DNA from: Chryseobacterium sp. ISL-80
Lineage (GTDB): Bacteria; Bacillota; Bacilli; Bacillales; Cytobacillaceae
Assembly: GCA_018613055.1 (NCBI GenBank)
Contig: JAGGQZ010000014.1
Location: forward strand, 62,001-126,000
Length of the DNA: 64,000 nt
Reading direction: 5' to 3'
A program made the translations under genes and the position numbers. Under the pieces are notes generated by a model. That model had not been told where the DNA came from. It did no database searches and saw only the letters and a program-made list of their open reading frames with translations. Shown piece after piece: positions 25,542 through 32,549 of the stretch; the first letter of the stretch is position 1; the number at the start of each line of letters is the position of its first letter.

Positions 25542-25964
25542 TTAGTTCCAGTTATCAACAGCCTCTTGGAAATTATCAAGTAAAAATTCATCAAAGCTAG
25601 TATATCTAACAACTTCTCTTTTACTTAAATCATCCCATCGAACAACGTTATAGCCTTCTACCGTGTTTAAGCAATACACAAACTCATCCACATTCTCTAA
25701 AACGATATATTTTTTTGGTAATCCTAATTTCCTATATCGCTCCGTACCTTCCACTACAGATGCATATTCTTCTCCTTCAACACCTAAAATGTCAACTCCA
25801 CAAATTCCTCCTGAGCCATAATTTTTAACAAACTCCTTATATTGTAGGGGAAAAGCAACTTCTAATGTGTTCTCAGCCTTTGTTATGGCCTCATTTGAAA
25901 CTTCTCCTATAAAATCTCCATTTTCAAGATATTCATTAATCATTTCTAAAAGTTTTTCATTCAT
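25542..25964 (-). CDS. SMI1/KNR4 (SUKH) family immunity protein
   Basis: 140 residues. AENTLEVAFPLQYKEFVKNY followed by GSGGICGVDILGV is the canonical SUKH signature (YobK-like). The end has YTSFDEFLLDNFQEAVDNW. AGGGG precedes the ATG. Part of the immunity run behind the HNH toxin. Whether it neutralises that toxin or one no longer present cannot be told. Confidence 0.88.
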   Translation of the reverse strand: MNEKLLEMINEYLENGDFIGEVSNEAITKAENTLEVAFPLQYKEFVKNYGSGGICGVDILGVEGEEYASVVEGTERYRKLGLPKKYIVLENVDEFVYCLNTVEGYNVVRWDDLSKREVVRYTSFDEFLLDNFQEAVDNWN

Positions 25965-26086
25965 GGATCAGTCCCCTTATGGAATTAGAATTAACTTTTA
26001 TATACTAGAAGTCTGCCTTAAGGATTAATTATGGCTTGGTTAAGAATCCGGAAAATCGGAATTAATATTGAATATATGGTCCATTT

Positions 26087-26119
26087 AAAAAAGAAGCAAA
26101 GGTGTGTGCCCATGCTTCT
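26087..26119 (-). terminator. Weak terminator hairpin
   Basis: AGAAGCA and TGCTTCT surround a 13-base loop and are followed by TTTTTT on the minus strand, just after the stop of the immunity gene at 26146. It would separate the toxin/cognate-immunity pair from the further immunity genes. Confidence 0.5.
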
Positions 26120-26145
26120 ATTACTCCTGATTAAATGCCTAATAT

Positions 26146-26844
26146 TTATATGTCTTGTAGCCCTATAACAATCCATTCATCTACAATATCCCAAAAATCC
26201 ACATTGTATTCAGGCTTATCATTCGAAAACCATAATGTTGCTATACCATGGAAACAGTTGTTTAAATCTATAGCTACATACCCTCCCATACCATTTTCAA
26301 AGAAACCATAAGTTGTAGCCATATTAATTCCTAATGGTTCATCTAATTCTTCAAGTACTCCCCATTCAAGCTCCTCAAAGTGTGTAATAGTTTCCACGGG
26401 TACAAGCCCCATAGCTCTACTTGGCAGATAATAAAACCCATTGTGTAGCTTTTCATAAAATTCCTTGATAGAATGGGGAACAGTTGACCACTCTTGTTGC
26501 ATTTCTGAAATATAAATAGATTTGTCCGGTATACCACCTTCATAATAAAGAATTTCGTCATTTTCACTTTTTATGCTGTACAGTACTGCATATTGTCCAT
26601 TATCTATTATTAATTCAATTTTTACTAAATTCTCTATTAAGTATGAAATAGTATTACTTAATTCCTTTCCGCACACACTATTCCATAAGCCTATTAATTT
26701 CTCTTTCCTTCTCGTTTTATCCGTCTCTTTAAAAATCTCTATCCATTGGCCAGGTATTTTTTCATTGTCCATACTAAGTAAGTCTTTGTATGGTACAAAC
26801 TCGATATTTCTTCTGTATTGTTTTAAAAAAGATAATTTATCCAC
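26146..26844 (-). CDS. Probable cognate immunity protein (SUKH-like) of the HNH toxin
   Basis: 232 residues from a GTG that overlaps the toxin stop by 8 bases, with AAAGGAGAG upstream, so translation is coupled to the toxin. VPHSIKEFYEKLHNGFYYLP resembles the SUKH core (P..i..fy...nG), and the C-terminus has GGYVAIDLNNCFHGIATLWF and VDFWDIVDEW. The tight overlap makes it the best candidate for the immunity protein of the toxin at 26837. Confidence 0.75.
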   Translation of the reverse strand: MDKLSFLKQYRRNIEFVPYKDLLSMDNEKIPGQWIEIFKETDKTRRKEKLIGLWNSVCGKELSNTISYLIENLVKIELIIDNGQYAVLYSIKSENDEILYYEGGIPDKSIYISEMQQEWSTVPHSIKEFYEKLHNGFYYLPSRAMGLVPVETITHFEELEWGVLEELDEPLGINMATTYGFFENGMGGYVAIDLNNCFHGIATLWFSNDKPEYNVDFWDIVDEWIVIGLQDI

Positions 26845-28129
26845 CCGATAATCTCTCCTTTTTATTTATCCCATTATATCCATCTATAATTTTTTGTATC
26901 TCAATTTCTAGTTCTTTTTCCTTTAATATCATTTTTTCTCTAAATATAGGATTTACCGGAATATTTTCTTTTTTATAGATGTACCAATCTGCAAATGATT
27001 TTGATCCTTTAGAAGTATTTGCTGCTTCACTTAAACCTATAAAGTTCTCTATAAAATTCGCAATTTCCTTTTGTTGATAGTAAGTTAACTTCTCAAAACC
27101 TTCCAACCGAGCTATTTTATCTAGAGGAACAATATGGTCTGCATGCAGTTTTTTATCAATTATTTTTCCAGGTAAAGCAAAATCTTCAGTTCCAATAATA
27201 TCATCAATATTTTTATTAATTTCTCTTTGTATTTTAGAAGATGGGGAAGCTCTTCTTAATTTAGCATATGTCTCATCGGAAATTTTCCTTTCGCCGTATC
27301 TGGCACCTTGCGAGACAATTTTATCTGGGCCTCTAACAACCCCATCCCCCTTCCCAACCACAATCCTCGAAATCTGTTCCTTCGCTTCCTGGAATGCTTC
27401 GCGGACTGTCTTTTGGTAGGCTCCGACTCCAGCGAGCTGGACTTGCAGATTCATTGGGATTGGCAGGTCACCTAATTTCTTGATGACACTGTCGAACCAA
27501 ACCTTGGTTGCTGCTAGTGGGCCGACGACGACATCGTTGTATACCTTCTTGAACGCCTGCAGTACGTTCCCTGTGTCGAGAACGTTCCTGATCGATGTGA
27601 ATATTTTCGGGTCCTTTGCGAACATCAGGAAATCAACCCTGGCCCCTGCCTTACCTGCTTTGGCTCCTGCGACGGCTACTTTCCCGCCTATCCCGACTGC
27701 TTTTGCTGGTGGGAAAATCGACAGACCTAGCATGATTGCGGCGAGAGCCTTGTCCCCGGCTGAGAGTTTCTCACCTGTCACCGGGTCGTATTCTCCGGCA
27801 AGTCGCTGGAGATCGTACCAGCCAACCAGCTCTAGCAGGAAGTTGCCGACTTTCCCGGACATCTTCCTGTCTGCCTCTTCCATCTTCGCTGCTGTCAGCT
27901 TGACCAGGCGCTGGGCATCGTCAAGTTTGCTTTTATACCGTTTGATCGAATACTTGAAGTCTGCCTCGAGGTTATGTATATGGCCAGGCACAGCACCGGG
28001 AAAATTGGCGAGCAGGGAGTTGAAATGCCAGTTGATTGCATCCAAGGCCTGGTCGCATTCCTGTTCCGCCTTTCCAATTTGCCGGGCAAACGCCTCCAGT
28101 TCATTGACCTTAATCTGTGTGCGGCTCAT
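26837..28129 (-). CDS. Type VII-type polymorphic toxin with C-terminal HNH nuclease
   Basis: 430 residues. Residues 1-95 are a helical Esx/WXG-like export domain (IKVNELEAFARQIGKAEQEC). Residues about 105-165 are a pre-toxin region (GWYDLQRLAGEYDPVTGEKL, then SAGDKALAAIMLGLSIFPP). The last about 110 residues hold an HNH nuclease: LHADHIVPLDKI, then FIENFIGLSEAANTSKGSKS. The expected target is DNA or RNA of competing cells. The gene overlaps the upstream helper by 4 bases (ATGA) and the downstream immunity gene by 8. Confidence 0.85.
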   Translation of the reverse strand: MSRTQIKVNELEAFARQIGKAEQECDQALDAINWHFNSLLANFPGAVPGHIHNLEADFKYSIKRYKSKLDDAQRLVKLTAAKMEEADRKMSGKVGNFLLELVGWYDLQRLAGEYDPVTGEKLSAGDKALAAIMLGLSIFPPAKAVGIGGKVAVAGAKAGKAGARVDFLMFAKDPKIFTSIRNVLDTGNVLQAFKKVYNDVVVGPLAATKVWFDSVIKKLGDLPIPMNLQVQLAGVGAYQKTVREAFQEAKEQISRIVVGKGDGVVRGPDKIVSQGARYGERKISDETYAKLRRASPSSKIQREINKNIDDIIGTEDFALPGKIIDKKLHADHIVPLDKIARLEGFEKLTYYQQKEIANFIENFIGLSEAANTSKGSKSFADWYIYKKENIPVNPIFREKMILKEKELEIEIQKIIDGYNGINKKERLSGG

Positions 28130-28443
28130 CTGAGTGCCTCCGCCTGGTCCTGGAGTCTGCGAATCTCCCGGGTGATGGCATTCATTAAGTCATTACCTAC
28201 AGTATAGGATTTGTTACCCGCAGCATTCAACTCTCCTGCAATGTGTTCATAGGCCTGTCGTGTCTCTCCTTGCCAGGAAGGGACATAGCACCCATGAGCT
28301 GATCTATAAAGGCTTTTGGCATCCTCCAGCCGCTCGATTGCCTGACGGATATTTCGCCTGTATCCCTCCAGTACATGAACCTGCATCAGCAGCTTTTGCC
28401 TTTTCGCTTTGCGTTCAAGCTCCTCAACCAACTTTAACTCCAC
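28126..28443 (-). CDS. YwqH-like DUF5082 helper protein of the toxin
   Basis: 105 residues from a GTG with GGGAGGAG upstream; the longer frame to 28488 lacks a ribosome site. It is helical throughout, with YRRNIRQAIERLEDAKSLYR and VPSWQGETRQAYEHI. The W-x-G turn in SWQG is the Esx-like hallmark. Small partner proteins of this kind bind the toxin N-terminus and help it through the type VII machine. First gene of the toxin operon. Confidence 0.8.
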   Translation of the reverse strand: MELKLVEELERKAKRQKLLMQVHVLEGYRRNIRQAIERLEDAKSLYRSAHGCYVPSWQGETRQAYEHIAGELNAAGNKSYTVGNDLMNAITREIRRLQDQAEALR

Positions 28444-28642
28444 TATATCTCCTCCCAATCCGACATTAATCACATCATACAATACCAATATTTGGTTTTT
28501 AGGTAATCCTACGAAAGCACCAAAAATGCTGCATTTTGTTCGACAAAGCTTTAGAAACAGGAGGGAAACGGGTCACAGGGGCGATGGTGTGACTCCCTGT
28601 AAGTAAAAGTTGAGTTAGAAGAGTTTCATGTGACTCCATATG

Positions 28643-28693
28643 AAAAAGGGCTTGTCACCAGCTCTATATCCAGAATTAGTGACAAGCCCTTTT
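28643..28693. terminator. Bidirectional Rho-independent terminator
   Basis: AAAAAGGGCTTGTCAC and GTGACAAGCCCTTTT form a long, near-perfect stem with A and T runs on the two sides. It lies after the stop of the 66-residue membrane protein gene (28726) and so ends that two-gene transcript on the minus strand. Confidence 0.85.
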
Positions 28694-28725
28694 GGTTCTA
28701 TCGGTCTCTTGTTCTCGTAAGCTTC

Positions 28726-28926
28726 CTATTGCCTAAAAAGGAATGAGAAAAGCTTATACATTAAGAATGGGCCTGCTGTAAAAAAGACTAAAAATATAAT
28801 AGCCATCAGTAGTTTTTGTTGTAAAGAATAATTATCACTGGCAAAGGTTGATGATAATGTAATGAGTAACCCTAATATACTGAATAGCAGAAAGAAATAT
28901 TTTATAAAAATTAAAGGTTTGGTCAT
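28726..28926 (-). CDS. Small two-helix membrane protein
   Basis: 66 residues with two hydrophobic stretches (FIKYFFLLFSILGLLITLSS and LLMAIIFLVFFTAGPFLMYK). Its ATG overlaps the stop of the upstream membrane protein (TAATG), so the two are translationally coupled. Function unknown. Confidence 0.7.
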   Translation of the reverse strand: MTKPLIFIKYFFLLFSILGLLITLSSTFASDNYSLQQKLLMAIIFLVFFTAGPFLMYKLFSFLFRQ

Positions 28927-29678
28927 TATCTTACTTTTCTCCCCTTATTCACTTTTGGTGCTGGTGTCTTCTTTGTACTTGGCATGTTTGCATCGAAAAA
29001 AGAAGGAAACTTCCACTTCCCATACGCAAGGAAGAAAAATTCCGGATAGGCGTAGCTCAGGCCGAGAACCATCGGCATGACTATCGCCAAATACCAGCCA
29101 TTTCCGATCCCTCCAAAGAAAAACAATGTCAGTACTGCTAGAAGGAGGACATACATCAGTACAGGAAGCCATGGCCATAACTTAAAGTGGCCCGAATAAA
29201 GGATGCCCTTCCCCTCAATAGTCCCTTCTCCTTTTTCAATGTTTATTTTAGCTCTCTGAATGGACCATAGTAGAAAGGCAATCGTGAAAGAGATGTAAGC
29301 AATGCCAAGTCCTATTAAATAGGGATGCTCTCCTTTTACACTGAGAAAATAACCGCCAAACCCTTCCACAATCAACTTCACATAAAAGATGTTAACCAGT
29401 ATCACTAGCCAATTCTGATATCGATACGCCCTTTCAATTGACATGAATACAATAATCGTGATTCCTTGCAGTACCCAGAGGATAAAAAGAATTGTCAAAA
29501 AAGCGGTGATCCAGGGTACTTGGAAGTTGTTCGTCTTATCTGCAAAAAAAGGAATCAATGTAAACCATAAACTTAGGATAAATGATACAACCAAGAAGGT
29601 GCGGAGACCATCCGGACTCAAGCGGTTGAATCCGACGTCTCTCACTTTCTGCAGTTGTTGTTCAGGAATCCTCTTCAC
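28926..29678 (-). CDS. Multi-pass membrane protein, uncharacterised
   Basis: 250 residues from a GTG with AGGGG upstream. I count six hydrophobic segments, with soluble ends; the C-terminus is very basic (TKKTPAPKVNKGRKVR). I recognise no family. It lies directly upstream of the small membrane protein and, beyond a terminator, the toxin operon. Confidence 0.7.
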   Translation of the reverse strand: MKRIPEQQLQKVRDVGFNRLSPDGLRTFLVVSFILSLWFTLIPFFADKTNNFQVPWITAFLTILFILWVLQGITIIVFMSIERAYRYQNWLVILVNIFYVKLIVEGFGGYFLSVKGEHPYLIGLGIAYISFTIAFLLWSIQRAKINIEKGEGTIEGKGILYSGHFKLWPWLPVLMYVLLLAVLTLFFFGGIGNGWYLAIVMPMVLGLSYAYPEFFFLAYGKWKFPSFFDANMPSTKKTPAPKVNKGRKVR

Positions 29679-29727
29679 ATTCTTTTTCCCCTAACAAAGT
29701 CGAATTTTATGTTATACCCGATCGTCA

Positions 29728-29841
29728 CTACTCTTCTCCCGGCAACTGCTCGTCGAGTACCGCATCTAGAACCTGTATATCTTTTATTTCATGTATCTCC
29801 TCAAGCATAAGGAAATCAACCGCATCGCCACACGGAAAACT
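29728..29841 (-). pseudogene. Short 3' gene remnant
   Basis: A 37-codon frame between two stops reads ...CGDAVDFLMLEEIHEIKDIQ and ends DEQLPGEE. It has good protein character but no start or ribosome site. It looks like the tail of a lost gene. I do not recognise the parent. Confidence 0.35.
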
Positions 29842-29865
29842 CTAACTCTTTGGCAGATCTGCCCT

Positions 29866-30027
29866 CTAGACCTTGAAACTGCTCCTCCCTCCATTGTTTT
29901 CGTTAATCAGTGATCTTGAAATAATCTTGACTTTAAAATTGTACTTATAAATATAATCCTTAAGATCCTGGTCACTCACTGAACAGCCTGTTAGAGACAG
30001 AATAACCAGAGTAAAAGCAATTAACAT
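29866..30027 (-). CDS. Very small lipoprotein, possibly truncated
   Basis: 53 residues. MLIAFTLVILSLTGCS is a lipoprotein signal with the lipobox LTGC; the mature part is only about 38 residues. AGGAG is 18 bases before the ATG, which is too far, so the original start may have been altered. It could be the remnant of a longer lipoprotein gene. Confidence 0.45.
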   Translation of the reverse strand: MLIAFTLVILSLTGCSVSDQDLKDYIYKYNFKVKIISRSLINENNGGRSSFKV

Positions 30028-30439
30028 AAAGTTTTTTTCAGATGTATCTCCTAAAAATAAGTATAGGAAGATTATAAACAACTATTTCACCAATTTCAAA
30101 AAATTTCCACAGGCTGTTTTTAAATATTCAAGGACATTGGAGGTCCACTGTTGTCAAAGGAGTGCTTGTAAGTGTGGCGGGAATAGTCTTTAAATCCTAC
30201 TCACCTATAAAGCTACAAATTGGGTGTCCTACTTTCCAACGCACTGCCGAAGTAAATATTCGGGCTTTTTAGTTTTGTTGATTCCATCGCTAGGACGAAT
30301 CAGTACTTTCAATACACCTTCTTCACTTTACTAATTATATAATTTATCTGGCTTGTAAAAATAGGATGGAGAAACAAGAATATTTAAACCATGATAAGAT
30401 GGTGCTAAACAGAACTTTTTTTGAAATGGGGTATGGAAC
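30028..30439. other. Intergenic region, no gene seen
   Basis: About 410 bases. A small hairpin near 30252-30276 (CCGAA ... TTCGG followed by GCTTTTT) could terminate + strand transcripts. Nothing else recognisable. Confidence 0.45.
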
Positions 30440-30952
30440 TTGCTTGTATTCGAGACAGAACGTTTAAATGTCCGCTGGCTAGAAGTCAGTGATCAAGGGT
30501 TTATTTTTAAATTACTTAATGAACCAGGATGGCTGAAATATATAGGAGATAAAGGCATTCGGTACCTTGAGGATGCTAAGAATTATATTTTGACAGGGCC
30601 AAGAAAGATGTACGAACGAGTGGGGTTCGGGCTTTTTGTGGTTGAACTAAAAGAGAGCCAACTGCCGGTTGGTTTATGCGGTTTGATTAAACGGGATGGG
30701 CTGGAGGACGTCGATATTGGATATGCCTTTCTCGCCGAATATCGATCAAGAGGATATGCCTTTGAATCTGCAAAAGGAACATTGGAATATGCCCGCAAAC
30801 TAGGTTTGGACCGGATCGTTGCCATTACAACCAAAGACAATGCTTCCTCCTCGAAACTCCTTGAAAAGCTTGGTATGGCTTTTGAAGGATACGTGACCCT
30901 TCCTCAAGACGATGAGGAGCTTAAACTCTATACTCTAAACACAGCAAAATAA
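30440..30952 (+). CDS. GNAT N-acetyltransferase (RimJ/RimL type)
   Basis: 170 residues from a TTG start. FETERLNVRWLEVSD is the usual opening of the RimJ/RimL class; IGYAFLAEYRSRGYAFESAK is the acetyl-CoA binding motif region, and AITTKDNASSSKLLEKLGM the conserved C-terminal segment. Such enzymes acetylate N-termini of proteins or small molecules. Single gene with no informative neighbour. Confidence 0.88.
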   Translation: MLVFETERLNVRWLEVSDQGFIFKLLNEPGWLKYIGDKGIRYLEDAKNYILTGPRKMYERVGFGLFVVELKESQLPVGLCGLIKRDGLEDVDIGYAFLAEYRSRGYAFESAKGTLEYARKLGLDRIVAITTKDNASSSKLLEKLGMAFEGYVTLPQDDEELKLYTLNTAK

Positions 30953-31021
30953 TAGTTTTTGGGGAGTACTTTTGCTTCCGAAAAAAATTAGGAAGCAAAA
31001 GGTCCGTCCCTTTGCCCCCAT

Positions 31022-31180
31022 GAATATAAACATGAGGAAGAGGATGATGTAACTTACCGATTCTTAGTATAAGGATAATATTTTTAAAGTTTTTTGCTCC
31101 GCAGAGAGGATCTGTCACCTCCGCTACACTAAACCTCCATCCTCCACCCCGACACCGCGAGCCAGCGCTCATACCGTTCA
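31022..31180 (-). pseudogene. Duplicated 3' end of the YgjP-like peptidase gene
   Basis: Bases 31130-31180 are almost identical to 36942-36990, the last codons of the zinc peptidase gene (ERYERWLAVSGWRMEV plus stop), and weaker similarity extends downstream to about 31022 (counterpart near 36820). Only the tail of the gene is present. The copy breaks off three bases before a dispersed repeat element at 31183. Confidence 0.75.
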
Positions 31181-31182
31181 AA

Positions 31183-31263
31183 GAAACACCGGGACGGTTC
31201 TGGCGTTTCATAAATTGTTAATATTTGCTATCCACTGAAACGGAAGAACCGTCCCCACGTTTC
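31183..31263. repeat. Dispersed inverted-repeat element (GGGACGGTTC family), short form
   Basis: GAAACACCGGGACGGTTC at the left and GAAGAACCGTCCCCACGTTTC at the right; nearly the same unit as 1216 and 7012. It marks the break of the partial duplication to its left. Confidence 0.8.
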
Positions 31264-31275
31264 CAAGAGCAGTTC

Positions 31276-31416
31276 TTCTCGGGGCGTGCGGTGGGCCTCC
31301 TCGTCGCTTTGCTCCTACGGGGTAAAATGGCCCCTCCTTCTTGGGCCATTTCTACCTGGGTCTCACCTGACCGCTTCATCCCGAAGGAGTCTACGCGTCT
31401 TCCACTACAATCAACA
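31276..31416. repeat. GC-rich intergenic repeat of Bacillaceae type
   Basis: A GC-rich block (GGGGCGTGCGGTGGGCCTCC ... CGAAGGAGTCTACGCGTCTT) that contrasts with the AT-rich surroundings. I recall closely similar sequences as high-copy intergenic repeats in Bacillus-type genomes, which I cannot check here. It has inverted-repeat potential (GGGCC...GGCCC parts) and frames on both strands that I regard as artefacts. Confidence 0.5.
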
Positions 31417-31599
31417 GGGTTAAAAATCAACATTCACCTTTAACACAGCCATTTTTTTAAAAGTTCACCGCAATTTTTAATCGGCGGTTTGCATTTATTT
31501 TAGCCCATTTAGAACAATGTTCATTGGATATTCAGTGAAAATGCAATCCGTTATTTTGTTTATGCTCCTCTTCATATCACTTAATGATGCTTTCCAATT

Positions 31600-31980
31600 T
31601 CATTGGCTGTTTCGCACTTCATTCCCAGTTCCTTCAATGGTCTTGTCAAAAACGAATACAGTCATTGCAATATCTTCTTTAATATTAATATCAGAAAACA
31701 ACCGCAGTACTTTTGCCCCTATTAAGTTTTCAAATCTTAAAAGGACTTCTGGCTTTTTGTATATTTCCTTCACAAATCTTGTTCTCGTTTCATGGACCAT
31801 TTCTTCACCATGGCTTGAAGTAAGCATGAACTTCTCCACATTTGTGAGGTTTCCTTTCATTTCAGTGACCGCCCAGGAACCGATAATTTTGGTGGTGATT
31901 TCTTTTGGGCCATTTCCTACATATTCTTTTCTAATTTCGCGAACAAGCATACTAAATTGATGCTCCATATTTTTTGCCAT
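31600..31980 (-). CDS. DUF2294 family protein (YrhF-like)
   Basis: 126 residues, start ATG 31980 with AAGGAGG 8 bases upstream. REIRKEYVGNGPKEITTKII near the start and MVHETRTRFVKEIYKKPEVL in the middle are the DUF2294 pattern. In B. subtilis the homologue yrhF sits with the formate dehydrogenase genes yrhE and yrhD and the transporter yrhG, the same neighbourhood as here. Its biochemical role is unknown. Confidence 0.85.
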   Translation of the reverse strand: MAKNMEHQFSMLVREIRKEYVGNGPKEITTKIIGSWAVTEMKGNLTNVEKFMLTSSHGEEMVHETRTRFVKEIYKKPEVLLRFENLIGAKVLRLFSDINIKEDIAMTVFVFDKTIEGTGNEVRNSQ

Positions 31981-32021
31981 TTCATGATCCTCCTTATCCA
32001 CTTATTTTGATTCTAAAGAGG

Positions 32022-32052
32022 AAACCCATTCATTACGTGAACGAATGGGTTT
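32022..32052 (-). terminator. Hairpin between the DUF1641 and DUF2294 genes
   Basis: AAACCCATTC and GAATGGGTTT form a 10-bp stem. The following bases are CCTCTTT, a poor T run, so it may attenuate rather than end transcription into the DUF2294 gene. Confidence 0.5.
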
Positions 32053-32072
32053 GCATTTTGTCTTTGTATTTA

Positions 32073-32549
32073 CTATTTTAAACCTTCGCCCATACCTTTT
32101 AAAAGATTAAACCCAAATCCTATCGCACGATTTATATCAGGATCCTTTAAAGCCTTCATTAGGTCAAAAAGTCCAACCTTGGCATCTTCATCTAACCCCT
32201 GCTGGGCCTTTTGCAATCCATTCGTCAAGCCTTTAGCGAGCTTACCCGTTGTTTCAGGGTCCAGTTCAGTCAGTATACCGCCTGCAGCCATCGCATTATT
32301 GATCATGTTAGTGACTGGCTGGCGTGAAAGCTGCCCGACAGCAATTGTTGCTGCCTTCTCTTTTGATTTTAACAGACTTCCTATAGCATCCATAATCCCG
32401 CTATCGTGTAATTCCTGCAGCAAAGCTAACGTCTCGAGCAGAGAATCCTTATTATCGGCAACCCCGGAGAGAAGATTCTCCAGGGATTGCGTCTTCTTTT
32501 GTTCTTCTGTCAGTTCTGTCTTTTGAACGACCTTTATCGGCTTTGCCAT
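32073..32549 (-). CDS. DUF1641 protein, formate dehydrogenase accessory (YrhD/YjgD-like)
   Basis: 158 residues. LLSGVADNKDSLLETLALLQ followed by ELHDSGIMDAIGSLLKSKEK is the DUF1641 signature. The ATG overlaps the FdhF stop by one base (TAATG), so it is translated with it. The same pair exists twice in B. subtilis (yrhED, yjgCD). It probably helps the enzyme or links it to an electron acceptor. Confidence 0.88.
   Translation of the reverse strand: MAKPIKVVQKTELTEEQKKTQSLENLLSGVADNKDSLLETLALLQELHDSGIMDAIGSLLKSKEKAATIAVGQLSRQPVTNMINNAMAAGGILTELDPETTGKLAKGLTNGLQKAQQGLDEDAKVGLFDLMKALKDPDINRAIGFGFNLLKGMGEGLK

Noticed and set aside
27480-28133. A 217-codon + strand frame opposite the HNH toxin
   Set aside because: It is a mirror of the toxin reading frame; composition (Ser/Ala/Pro rich) is typical for antisense frames and no ribosome site is present.
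31218-31443. Overlapping frames of about 70 codons on both strands
   Set aside because: They run through a dispersed repeat and a GC-rich repeat, have no ribosome sites, and read as low-quality protein.
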